Positions 55,716 to 64,000 of a stretch of 64,000 bases of DNA are shown here, in pieces (the stretch's first letter is position 1; the number at the start of each line of letters is the position of its first letter). The stretch is from Hofstenia miamia (lineage: Eukaryota > Xenacoelomorpha > Acoela). Both the position numbers and the translations under genes were made by a program. The stretch lies in contig SCFE01000060.1 in assembly GCA_004352715.1 (NCBI GenBank), positions 1,866,807 to 1,930,806 of the forward strand, given 5' to 3'. The notes beneath the pieces are model-generated. The model searched no databases. It was not told where the DNA came from and saw only the letters and a program-made list of their open reading frames with translations.

Positions 55716-56584
55716 ACCGTATATTCCGGCCATTAAGTCGACTTTCTAGGCTCAGATTATACCATAAAATTTTGGGGGTCGACTTAATGGCCGGGGCAAT
55801 ATTCTCAAGCTTGATTTTTCAGGTTGAACTGGGTTTTTATCGTAGGTAGACCGCCGTGTTGACTCAACTCGGTACGCCATTGGTTAATTACTGCGTTTTC
55901 TATATAATTAGTGACGAAACTGGACTTAGTAATTTGCTTTGTTTTAATAGTGCTGGTTCAGAGATCAATATTAAAGAATCACTATCTTGCATTCTTCGTA
56001 AATTATATTAAGTTACAATGGCGTAGGTTCAATTTACATCGGCGGCAGTGATCAATAGAAATAAATTTGGACAAATAGTTTGTGATACCCGTTAGATTTA
56101 TTTATAATTGATTAAACCTATGATCTATGTTTTTATTTAATTTATGATCACAAGAAATCTGTACAATTACCTATAATTAATTTATTGGTAATTACCTACG
56201 TAGTGTAACGGCAGTGGATAGTAACTATTGTTATCTATAGATGAAACATAACTATCTAGGTATATTAAATATTAAAATGATCTTAAAACTGAAACTAAAC
56301 TACATATAACAATGTTTTATTTCGTCTTTGGGTTTTCATTTTCCAGTTGATCACTTCGTCATTGGGTTTTCATTTTCCAGTGATCACTTCGCGTTTCGGC
56401 CAATCTTCGTCAGATCCATCATATTTGTTGGATTTTACCTAAAAATTAGGCTTCGGACATATGTGATAATTGCTGACATGGGGGTCGACTTATAGGACGA
56501 AGCAACCTTAAATTCACTATATTTTGGCCTCTGAAAGGGGGTCGACTTAATGGCTGAGTCGACCTAATGGCCGGAATATACGGT
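55716..56584. mobile_element. Nested MITE with CCGTATATTCCGGCCATTAA ends
   Basis: Inverted ends CCGTATATTCCGGCCATTAA (left, from 55717) and CCGTATATTCCGGCCATTAG (right, inverted), continuing as GTCGAC; TA on both sides. GGGGGTCGACTTAATGGC recurs internally at 55774 and 56536. A 34-bp tandem duplication (GGGTTTTCATTTTCCAG at about 56329 and 56363) is inside. About 868 bp, no coding capacity. TA duplication suggests Tc1/mariner-type mobilisation. Confidence 0.75.
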
Positions 56585-56999
56585 AATTGCAAAATAATAT
56601 CCCGTTAATACTTTACTTGTGTTAAATGTTTGAATTTTCCCGGGTTTCTTGAAATAAATAATACACTGATCACTTTTCAATAACGCTGTGCAAACATTTG
56701 TGACTAGTAGGGTCGATATTGGTAAAACTACGAAATTGGAGATGAGAAAACTGATTGCTAACCAATCTGAAAATTGATGTTCACAATGGCAAATATCATC
56801 CATGTTGCATATCACACAAAGTACGATTTCTGATTTTCTCTGTACTGTACGTATAAGAGAGAAGGTCGTATTTCTGCTCTAAAGCAACCAGGAAGACAAC
56901 AAAAAACATCAGAAGCTTCAGAGAACTGCATTGTAGACGAGCTTCGAAAAAACCACATCTAACATAGCAGTAAAAAAGTAAACGACTTTCATGGTGTTG

Positions 57000-57251
57000 C
57001 TCTAAATTATTCAACACCCATAGGGATTGGTGTTCGATTATCTTTAGTGATAAATGCCGAATTGAAATTCGCTGCCCGCCGCAAACATTCGTAAGAAGAC
57101 CCAAAGGGACAGAATCGCGATTTATTCCCAAGTTGCAGCAGAGAGGGCATTTGATGAAATTCCAATCGAGTTTATTAATTCACTTTTTCGAAAAATGCCA
57201 TCACGCATGTCAGCAGTAATTAAAGCACGTGCACTTTCAACAATTTATTAG
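57000..57251 (+). pseudogene. Tc1 transposase remnant
   Basis: Plus strand. VRRPKGTESRFIPK (about 57090) resembles the 'vwRpkg' segment, and IPIEFINSLFRKMPSRMSAV then IKARALSTIY and the stop match the Tc1 C-terminus (usual MPxRxxAVIxAKGGxTKY). The DDE region is missing because of deletion; an HTH-like piece (VRLSLVINAELKFAARRK) in another frame precedes it. Confidence 0.75.
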
Positions 57252-57546
57252 AAAACAATTTCTATTGTATTAACTTTATCCATTCTGTGTTATCTAGTTA
57301 TTAATAAAAATACATGTTATCAAATTATAAATGTATGAAATAACGCTATCTTAATATTTTGACTGAATATTTTTGACCATGTAAATTTAAAAATCTTCTA
57401 AAAAATGGAATGGTGAGTATTTCTGATTCTTTTGTAATGGAAAATTTAGAAGAACAGTAACCTATTGTAGCATAACTAAATGTTGCCAAACATTATATAC
57501 TAGTTCTTACAAACAACTTTTTGTAAGTGACCGAATATTTTTTACC

Positions 57547-59299
57547 TTTCCTGTATGTATATGTATGTGCATATATATATATATATATATATTGACCGCT
57601 AAGTACGCCAAAAGTACTCTTATGCGACAGCTAAGTACTTTTTGCAAATTTATAAAAATGCTAAGTACATACTAATAGTTTTCTTATAATACAAAAAATT
57701 TCAGAATCTTAAGAAATATATTTAAACTGGTTATATAACAATCAATTTGAGTAAATATTACAAAACAGCTTGGCATTATTTATTTTTCAAAAATTTTTCT
57801 CGTGTTAATTACATATTAAAAATTGTGATTTTTGTATACTGATTTAACACCAAAAATGGGAACACAGTGCAATACATTCATTGATAGATTGAAAGATTCT
57901 AAAACCATCAATCTAACGTGCAGATTATATAAGACCTGAATTTTTTTAATGAAGATTACTTTTTCCATGAAAATTTTTACATTAAGCGCAGATATCGTGG
58001 CATTCATGGATTTCCTTCAATTGAGATTTATGTCCTCCTAACATTTCAGATGACTTACTATGGTGAATGCTATGTCTTTACAAATCTATAAGTCATGGAT
58101 CTCTTTCAAATGACCAAATCATCAGAGATGTCATTAATTGATTGGGAAGGGGAAATAGAGGGTTACATTTTACAATATAGTTTTCTCTTTGATATATTTT
58201 CGAAGTTGTAAGGAAATACAAAAAAATAAATATATGAATTAATCTTGACCTGGCTAAATTAACCATAATCATATTCTAACCAAGACCATGGATTTCTGCT
58301 ATTATAATAGCAGAACTCCATGCCAAGACGGATCTACAGATTTTTATTCAAAGCAAACTGTAAAACCTAATACACATTGAGAAAATTTATACAACTTGAG
58401 CAGTCTGTGACTTACAACGTTTAGAGAATATAGTAAATTTTGGGGTTTTGCCAGCATAATTCTGTAAAAATATCTGCTTCTTATTATAATATACAAATAC
58501 TTTTCATTTATCATGAAATAATGCAATGTCATAAAATTATACAAATGTGTCAAATATCCATAGAGTGATGAAATTGATACTGGTCTGCTTTCAATATTGG
58601 CATACAGAAATTATGTTAATGTGATAATTACCATATTGATGTATAATATTATGTCAATGAAGATTGAACTTACGTGAGTTGCTTATAACACTCTCTGTAA
58701 TCAACACGCCTCATTGGATTTGACTAGTCTACATAATGAGAAACAGATAAGGTTAGCTGTTGCTAAAACGGGGGTTAGACCTCTTCATTTCCAGAGAATG
58801 AAGAAAATTCGAACCTGTATTAAAAATGGGAATTTCCAATGAAACAGGAATCTGTTCAAGTACTCCTGGCACAGCAATACGCTTTAATACAAACGTTCCC
58901 AAATGCTACGGTCCGTATATCACGATTTCAAAAATTCAAAATGTTTGAATGTTTGAAAGCAGGAAAACGGCTTTTGCTTTTCAAAGAACATAAGCAGATT
59001 ATGGTTAAAATATATTATGGTTTCCCTAGGAACAATACAGCAGGGCTTATCAGGTAAGTCGGAGAAATTTACAGCAATACGCAACTAGCACCTTTTTTAT
59101 GATGCGTATAGTGAAATAAAAAATTCAATAAAGAAAATATGAGTAGTCATTTACAAAAAATTAGACCTTCTCAGAAAGAGCTCTATCAACAATAAACAAC
59201 GAAGGTCAATTTCTAAAAAAAGAGAAATAATCATGTAGTAGTAGTGTACAGTAACATAAGTTGTTAAAAGAATGTTCTATAGAACGTAAGTGTGATGAT
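57547..59299. other. Intergenic between Tc1 element and gene copy 3
   Basis: GCTAAGTAC occurs at about 57597, 57629 and 57660, a short spaced repeat. Open frames at 57816-58007, 58344-58553 (minus) and 58839-59057 (plus) have no recognisable motif. Upstream MRPL3 exons were looked for here and not found. Confidence 0.45.
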
Positions 59300-59300
59300 T

Positions 59301-59361
59301 GCTAATTAATTAAACGTCTTCAACTTGTAAAGTGTTGTAATTCGCTCTATTGTGATTGGAC
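59301..59361 (+). promoter_or_regulatory. Conserved upstream block of gene copy 3
   Basis: GCTAATTAATTAAACGTCTT through GATTGGACA; same block as in copies 1 and 2 although surrounding DNA is unrelated. Confidence 0.6.
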
Positions 59362-59414
59362 ATCAAAATGCAAAAGAAGCTAAGAATAGAATCGGTGTAA
59401 TGAGTCTATTGAAG

Positions 59415-59452
59415 TATATAAAAAGCTCTAAAACAGCGCCGCCAATTCAGTC
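59415..59452 (+). promoter_or_regulatory. Core promoter of copy 3
   Basis: TATAAAAAG at 59417, a true TATA box, 32 nt before the A (59449) of TTCAGTC; the ATG is 17 nt further. The clearest of the three core promoters. Confidence 0.75.
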
Positions 59453-59465
59453 TGTAAGTCAAACG

Positions 59466-59804
59466 ATGAGATTCACTGCAGTTTTCGTGACGATGTGTTT
59501 CGCCATTATCACGACTCAATCATGCCAAACACTAGACGAGTTAAGAAACCTTAATTTTGGTAAAAGGAGCCTTGAGAAGACAGGAGTTTTGAAAGAACCG
59601 AACCTGTTGCGCAGACCTGCTCTGTTAAAGAGCATTGAATGTGATTGTGAGAGCTGCATGTTCGATCAGTTAACAAGAGGTAAATGCCACACAGTAATGT
59701 ACGATTTTCCAGTGCTTCACGAAGTCGAATGTCTCGAAAGCACTACGCTCAAAGCAAGTTACGTTAAAATAGGCGTTGCGTGTGTATGCGCAAAGTTTGC
59801 CTGA
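59466..59804 (+). CDS. IL-17-like secreted cystine-knot protein, copy 3 (112 aa)
   Basis: Diverged paralogue of copies 1 and 2. Signal peptide (MRFTAVFVTMCFAIITTQS) with one extra Cys inside it, then all eight mature Cys kept in the same order. Spacer is nine residues shorter and lacks the NGT site; RR before the cysteine domain is kept (LLRRPALLKSIECDCESCMF). Charge changes occur around Cys4 (TRGKC) and after Cys5 (LESTTLK). The last 13 residues are the same as in copies 1 and 2. Start chosen by the TATA/initiator spacing. Secreted ligand role inferred; family caveat as for copy 1. It is 12.8 kb from copy 2, beyond MRPL3. Confidence 0.65.
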   Translation: MRFTAVFVTMCFAIITTQSCQTLDELRNLNFGKRSLEKTGVLKEPNLLRRPALLKSIECDCESCMFDQLTRGKCHTVMYDFPVLHEVECLESTTLKASYVKIGVACVCAKFA

Positions 59805-59899
59805 AGAACTGAACTTCTTCAATGAAACCGCGAAGTAAATCGCATTTGTATGTACATGGAAATTGTTCAACAATGGTAATATTGTTACTATAATATTTG

Positions 59900-59905
59900 A
59901 ATAAA
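59900..59905 (+). terminator. PolyA signal of copy 3
   Basis: AATAAA 96 nt after the stop; the 3'UTR to about 59990 is identical to that of copy 1. Confidence 0.75.
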
Positions 59906-60009
59906 AGTTTTTCAAGTGAATGATTTGCTTCAATTTTTTCACAAATTGATCTTAGCATATATCATTAATAAATTTCATGAACTAATGACAGCAAAAAAAT
60001 GACAAGTAA

Positions 60010-60320
60010 AACAATGCTTACAGAATGAGAAAAGATGCTTTACACACTATCAAAATATTCCAAATATTTAGCAAAGTATATTGCATGATATACTTTGTAT
60101 TTTACTTGATATACTTAAACAAACTAAACTGATGTTATAAATGTCTAATTTCACTATTTTACTGCAAAAGAAGTAAGCATAAAATCAGTAAAATCCCTCA
60201 ATGTGGGAACTTGAGGCAAGAATGTTTGCGAAAATACGGTATACGCGAACAAAAATGTCAAGTAAATTATGTGTGAAATAAAACATTTTTTTTAGAAAGA
60301 CAAAATTTATGTAAGTGAAC
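60010..60320 (+). repeat. 3' flank of copy 3 shared with copy 1
   Basis: Alignable with 40200-40450 at roughly 90% (for example TTTGCGAAAATACGG and TACGCGAACAAA), so the duplication extended past the gene. Confidence 0.75.
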
Positions 60321-60647
60321 AGCAGTGATATCTTGTTTTTACTGCAGAAATTACATTACAATAGCATCGGTGTCCGGAAGTTTTCATGGTGGGAACTGTA
60401 TGTCTGATTAAAGAGCGTAACCACTATAATGAAAAATATAAATGTACCATGCATAAACTATATCATACATGCTATTAGCACACCCACAGATACGGATGGA
60501 TAATTTTTACAAACTATTAACCTAATTAATATAAAATATTCGAAAACTGTAAACGTTTTAATAGTCCCCGCCAAAAGCCCTTGGCCACCAGTGGTAAATA
60601 TATTTAGGTAAAAATTATGTGAAAAGCATTCTACCTGGTTATGTCAT

Positions 60648-60935
60648 GTGCTTAGCAAGGATGGACGTCGGTATACATTTTCGTACCAACAAAAGTCAAG
60701 GCAAATTTTTGAAAATATAACCGCGGTTTACTTAGAAAAAGTCGTTTTCCTCCTATCAAAGAATTTTATACTACAAAATAGATCATTCTGCAGCATACAT
60801 ACTATCATAGTTTACTACAAGATAGTTGATAACTTTATGTCTGTGCTTGAAGTAGACTTCTGTATAAGACATGGAGACGACACTGAAACATCAGTCTATC
60901 ATGCTCCAAATGTAGAAGAAGAGCACAATAATTGA
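60648..60935 (+). CDS. Open frame of 95 codons, unidentified
   Basis: Somewhat richer in GC at third positions than its surroundings, ending SVLEVDFCIRHGDDTETSVY plus an acidic tail. First codon is GTG and no upstream ATG or splice acceptor is convincing; the first in-frame ATG is at 60837. May be an exon or chance. No family recognised. Confidence 0.2.
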   Translation: MLSKDGRRYTFSYQQKSRQIFENITAVYLEKVVFLLSKNFILQNRSFCSIHTIIVYYKIVDNFMSVLEVDFCIRHGDDTETSVYHAPNVEEEHNN

Positions 60936-61293
60936 TATTCGATCTCATCTTTCATGTTTTCAACAAATTGCCAAATAAATAAGTACGCATACAATTTGTT
61001 TACAAAATAACTTAAAGACTTCGCTACATTAATTCATTTAATATATATTGAATATGAGTATGAAAAATAATTTATGATTCAATCTCTATTATCAAATGAG
61101 CCATCAATTGACAACAATGATGTTATGCAATTTAAACTTGTTGATTGAAACATGTGAATATATTTTTCCAAGTGAAATGCATTGCGTATTTTATCAATGA
61201 ATTTCAGCGAAACCTAAGTCAATTAGATTTTCACATCTGAAGTCAACCACTTTCGGACATGCTATTTCTCTACCAAATCCTTAAATATAATTT

Positions 61294-61502
61294 AGAATGA
61301 ATTGAAATTTCAACCCAATTATAGCTCGCTTCCAGAAATAGACATGGGAAGAATTGGAAAAATTAAGCCGAAATTGAAAAAAACGGACGATTGCGTAACG
61401 GTCTACACAAATCAGCCCAAATCCAGTGAATATATAAGAGAAAATATAACTCATTTTACAGTTTTTCAAATTCATTGTGTCGATGTGATTATAAGTTTTT
61501 AA
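61294..61502 (+). CDS. Possible terminal exon, unidentified
   Basis: An acceptor-like ATATAATTTAG precedes a frame reading YSSLPEIDMGRIGKIKPKLK and TDDCVTVYTNQPKSSEYIRE up to TAA at 61502. Codon texture is protein-like and GC is locally higher, but no upstream exon was found. Low confidence. Confidence 0.25.
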
Positions 61503-64000
61503 CATACGCAGTTTTGATCTAGGAAACCAACATTTTTCTGGAAAGGATCACAAAAACAGATCGAATTGACATTAATTTTAGCCTCGTGTTCATCTATCAA
61601 CGCTGCCTCATATTAATGTATTGATGACTGCCAATAAAGTACAAAACGTAACATCATCGACGTAAATATTTACCCAACCCACACCCGTAAGTTTTAAAAA
61701 ACTGTACCCAACCCACGCCCCCCTTGGTGCTTAGTAATGTGTTGCGGGTACAACCATTTTTGAATCTATAGCTGGTAGTATTTTCTGTACAGGTTGTACT
61801 CAGAAACATAGTTTGAGAATTAGTTAAAGGAAGGAATAAATTATCAAAGTGCAAAATGGTGAAAATTCAAATGATATACAATAAACAAATCTATAGCTGA
61901 AACATTCAATTAAAATATACAATGCTATGCACAAAAAAAACTGAACTGTTTTATGTTTAATTTTTATTAGAAACGAATTTATTATGAATATTTAAAAATT
62001 CGTTGAAATTCGCGAATTTTTTAAGCTCAATATGACAGGTATGTATTCTCGAATTATGGTCGGCAGGTGCGGTAGAACTTTCCCCTTGAGTAATTAACAC
62101 TAATTAAAACTCTCGAATTTCTCCTAAACGACATAGACTGATGTATTTCGGAAAACTAATACTCTACGACATTTGACGTTATGACAAATGTTATATATCA
62201 AAATTTGCGTACTGACTAGCTCCATGTGAAACTATTTTTTATTTTTCGAATTTATCTATACTGGTTGCACAGTGTCGGCCAAAAGAAATTTTCTATTTTT
62301 CACTTTTGTAAGATTCGATTATTATTTGGATACTTATTACTCTATGAGTTTTTATAATATCAACACAGTTTAAATGCCATTCGATGCGCGCTGAATATCT
62401 CTACGATAAACTGATTTTTATTTTTTAAAATTCATCATTTTTTGCCATTTTTAGAGCAATAAATGCGATTGATATAAATCGTCATTTTTAATACATAACA
62501 TTTTCTGTTACTAAATGGAAATTCCTTTGGCCTTGAATATTATGTAATTAACCTGTCTATAGCAAAGCGATTTTAACAATGCGGTAGTCACATTTCAGAA
62601 GGCTACTGCAAAGTAAATTTTGACGATATAGGCATAAAAAATACATCCCTCTCTAGCTAATCAATAACTCCGTGTGCCAATGTTCTTTGATTTTCGATTT
62701 GATCATTACTTTTCGTGTAAACTGCGAATAATATATCAAACGATTTTTACGAACTTAAAGTGTTTTTCAAGGACTATTCATGAAATGCAAATTTATTTAA
62801 TAGAAATAGCTGTTTGTTAAACACTATCTAGATACACTGGACTGCTTTATACATTACATAGGTCAAAACCAACATCTTTAAGTGAAATTGACAGAAATAA
62901 TTCAATTCAATACATGCAAATGCCAAATGTTTTGACCAATATTATTATTTTTAGAGACAGATTTTAATGTTCTAACCAATTCTACTGTCAACAGTTAGGA
63001 TTATTTTAGCTAAAATTCTAAACCTAAAGCGTTCTCATGAACTAATTATAAATATTATAACCGTTTCAAGAACTATTATATTTACGAATATTACAATAAT
63101 TTTATGAAAATTTCATAGTTTGATACAAGCATTTTTAATGAAGTTCGAAACCATTCACTATTGGTTAGGGTTAGCAACCTTATATAAGTCAAATTATATC
63201 ATAATTACGAATTTTTATAAAAAATTTATGCTTCAGACAGTCCATAATTGGTCACATTTTGCTTTATTCTGCGAACATTTTTGAGATAATGTTACCATTG
63301 ATAATCAAAGAACTCGTATATTTTAAGCTTTGTTGGAATAACACTGCCTGTTTTTTACCCTACAATTTCGTGGTATTGGAACATTTTTGCAACCAGTCAC
63401 AGCAAGTGGGGAGTTGATGGGTTTGGTTGGCCCATCAAAAGGCTGGCAACAAGAGCAGCAGTGATATCAAAAATATCAATCATTAAAAATGTTTCCTCAT
63501 TGGTGGAAAGTGTGGTACCAAAAACAGCAATAAAGTGTTTATTTGTCAGCCGATGACATCGAAAAACTTTTACTAGAATCGAATGATGTTTCAGTTCTCA
63601 GTGTGATTGCGTAACATTTGGTGTTGTGATTACGTAACAAGGCCTTTCCTAATATTACTTTAGGATAGGAATATCTATGAAAATCAGTTACAGAGCAAAA
63701 AGTACTCCAGACTAAGGCAATTTGCAGAATGATATATCAATCACAGGAAATGTAATTAAAAAATTCTGTTGTCTCTATCAGTACACTACTTTTGAAACCC
63801 TTTTGCCAGGCACTTGTTTGAGAAAATAATGTGTGGTTGGAAAATTTAAACCCTTACTGCATCCTATACAAATCTTGCACTGTGATTTACACTATACAGC
63901 ATTGTTATGACTCCTGATTTATAAGGTAGTCCCTTAAATGTTTATGTGTTTGGTCATTACGTAACACTGGAATTCATGATATGTATATTTAAAATTCAAA
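61503..64000. other. Intergenic to window end
   Basis: No gene recognised. 61672-61724 holds CCCAACCCACRCCC repeats of a hAT-end kind. TTGATGGG/CCCATCAA hairpin at about 63414-63438. Three PAR-bZIP-like sites (63605, 63628, 63955) are noted as a finding. Confidence 0.45.
63605..63638. promoter_or_regulatory. Paired PAR-bZIP-like D-box sites
   Basis: GATTGCGTAAC and GATTACGTAAC 23 bp apart; a third, CATTACGTAAC, is at 63955-63965. TTACGTAA is the palindromic core bound by PAR-bZIP factors. No gene start is assigned next to them. Confidence 0.25.

Larger units (their letters stand above)
55565..57546 (+). mobile_element. Tc1/mariner element, decayed, with nested MITE
   Basis: Ends GGTAAAAAATAGTCGGTCAC (55565) and, inverted from 57546, GGTAAAAAATATTCGGTCAC; one mismatch in 20. 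Plus-strand transposase tail ends at 57251. Without the nested element at 55716-56584 it is about 1.1 kb, shorter than a full Tc1 (about 1.6 kb), so it is internally deleted. A second TA-rich repeat (57568-57592) lies just outside the right end. Confidence 0.8.

Noticed and set aside
56564-57131. Minus-strand frames of 83 and 111 codons inside the Tc1 element
   Set aside because: They run antisense to the Tc1 transposase remnant and partly through the nested MITE end.
58839-59057. 72-codon plus-strand frame upstream of gene copy 3
   Set aside because: Protein-like in part, but no motif, no paralogue near copies 1 and 2, and no promoter or splice support.
61281-61505. Minus-strand 74-codon frame
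   Set aside because: Antisense of the more protein-like plus-strand frame at 61294-61502.
55471-64000. Upstream exons of MRPL3 on the minus strand
   Set aside because: Looked for the GKGFQG/MKRW-type block that should precede LPATHG and found no candidate; they are probably outside the window or too diverged to see by eye.
1-64000. tRNA, rRNA or CRISPR features
   Set aside because: No GGTTCGAnTCC-type T-arm with matching acceptor stem, no rRNA-like conserved blocks and no regularly spaced repeats of CRISPR kind were seen; a tRNAscan or Infernal run would settle small RNAs.

Overview
The window is AT-rich animal DNA (about 70% A+T by eye) with long introns, many microsatellites and a dense layer of decayed transposons. 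It holds Ty3/Gypsy, hAT, Harbinger-like, Tc1/mariner, piggyBac-type, CR1/L2 and R1/I-type LINE remnants and a Polinton/adintovirus-like capsid fragment. No bacterial, plasmid or CRISPR structure is present. It is an invertebrate nuclear scaffold. Three promoters carry a TATA-like box about 31 nt before a TCAGTC-like initiator, which is compatible with an arthropod, but phylum cannot be fixed from sequence alone. All identifications are by eye; no database search was run.

Layout. 1-6720 is a minus-strand Gypsy-class element with visible gag, protease, RT, RNase H and integrase and a third ORF, all broken, with a MITE nested at 2140-2520. 6775-8432 holds two hAT transposase tails facing each other. 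10892-25405 is a four-exon plus-strand gene whose exons join in frame (428 codons) to an SLC18B1-like major-facilitator transporter; its introns contain LINE pieces, 86-bp tandem arrays and microsatellites. 28655-29105 is a hAT-type MITE. 30292-35266 is a Harbinger-like element into whose right end a hAT element (32235-35259) inserted with a perfect 8-bp duplication, and that hAT carries a third, opposite-strand hAT remnant. 37030-37630 is an isolated gag fragment.

The most interesting part is 38.6-60.2 kb. Three intronless genes (39627-39992, 46624-46989, 59466-59804), all plus strand, encode small secreted eight-cysteine proteins whose C-terminal domain resembles the IL-17 cystine-knot fold (trunk/PTTH-like is the alternative). 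Each has its own TATA/initiator core at fixed spacing, a shared upstream block and a polyA signal. The 3' halves and 3'UTRs are far more alike than the 5' halves, which points to gene conversion. The duplicated unit also carries an unidentified first-exon-like segment (43650-43726 decayed, 52648-52785 intact). Between copies 2 and 3 lie the capsid-like pseudogene, LINE pieces joined tail to tail, the last exon of mitochondrial ribosomal protein L3 (55095-55468, minus) and a Tc1 element with a nested MITE.

Assembly quality matters. Five long gaps and two single-N joins are present. Two single-N joins and one long gap are flanked by identical sequence (325 bp, 978 bp and 30 bp), so these 'repeats' are probably unmerged contig ends. 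The three long gaps without such repeats next to low-complexity sequence include two that border C homopolymers.
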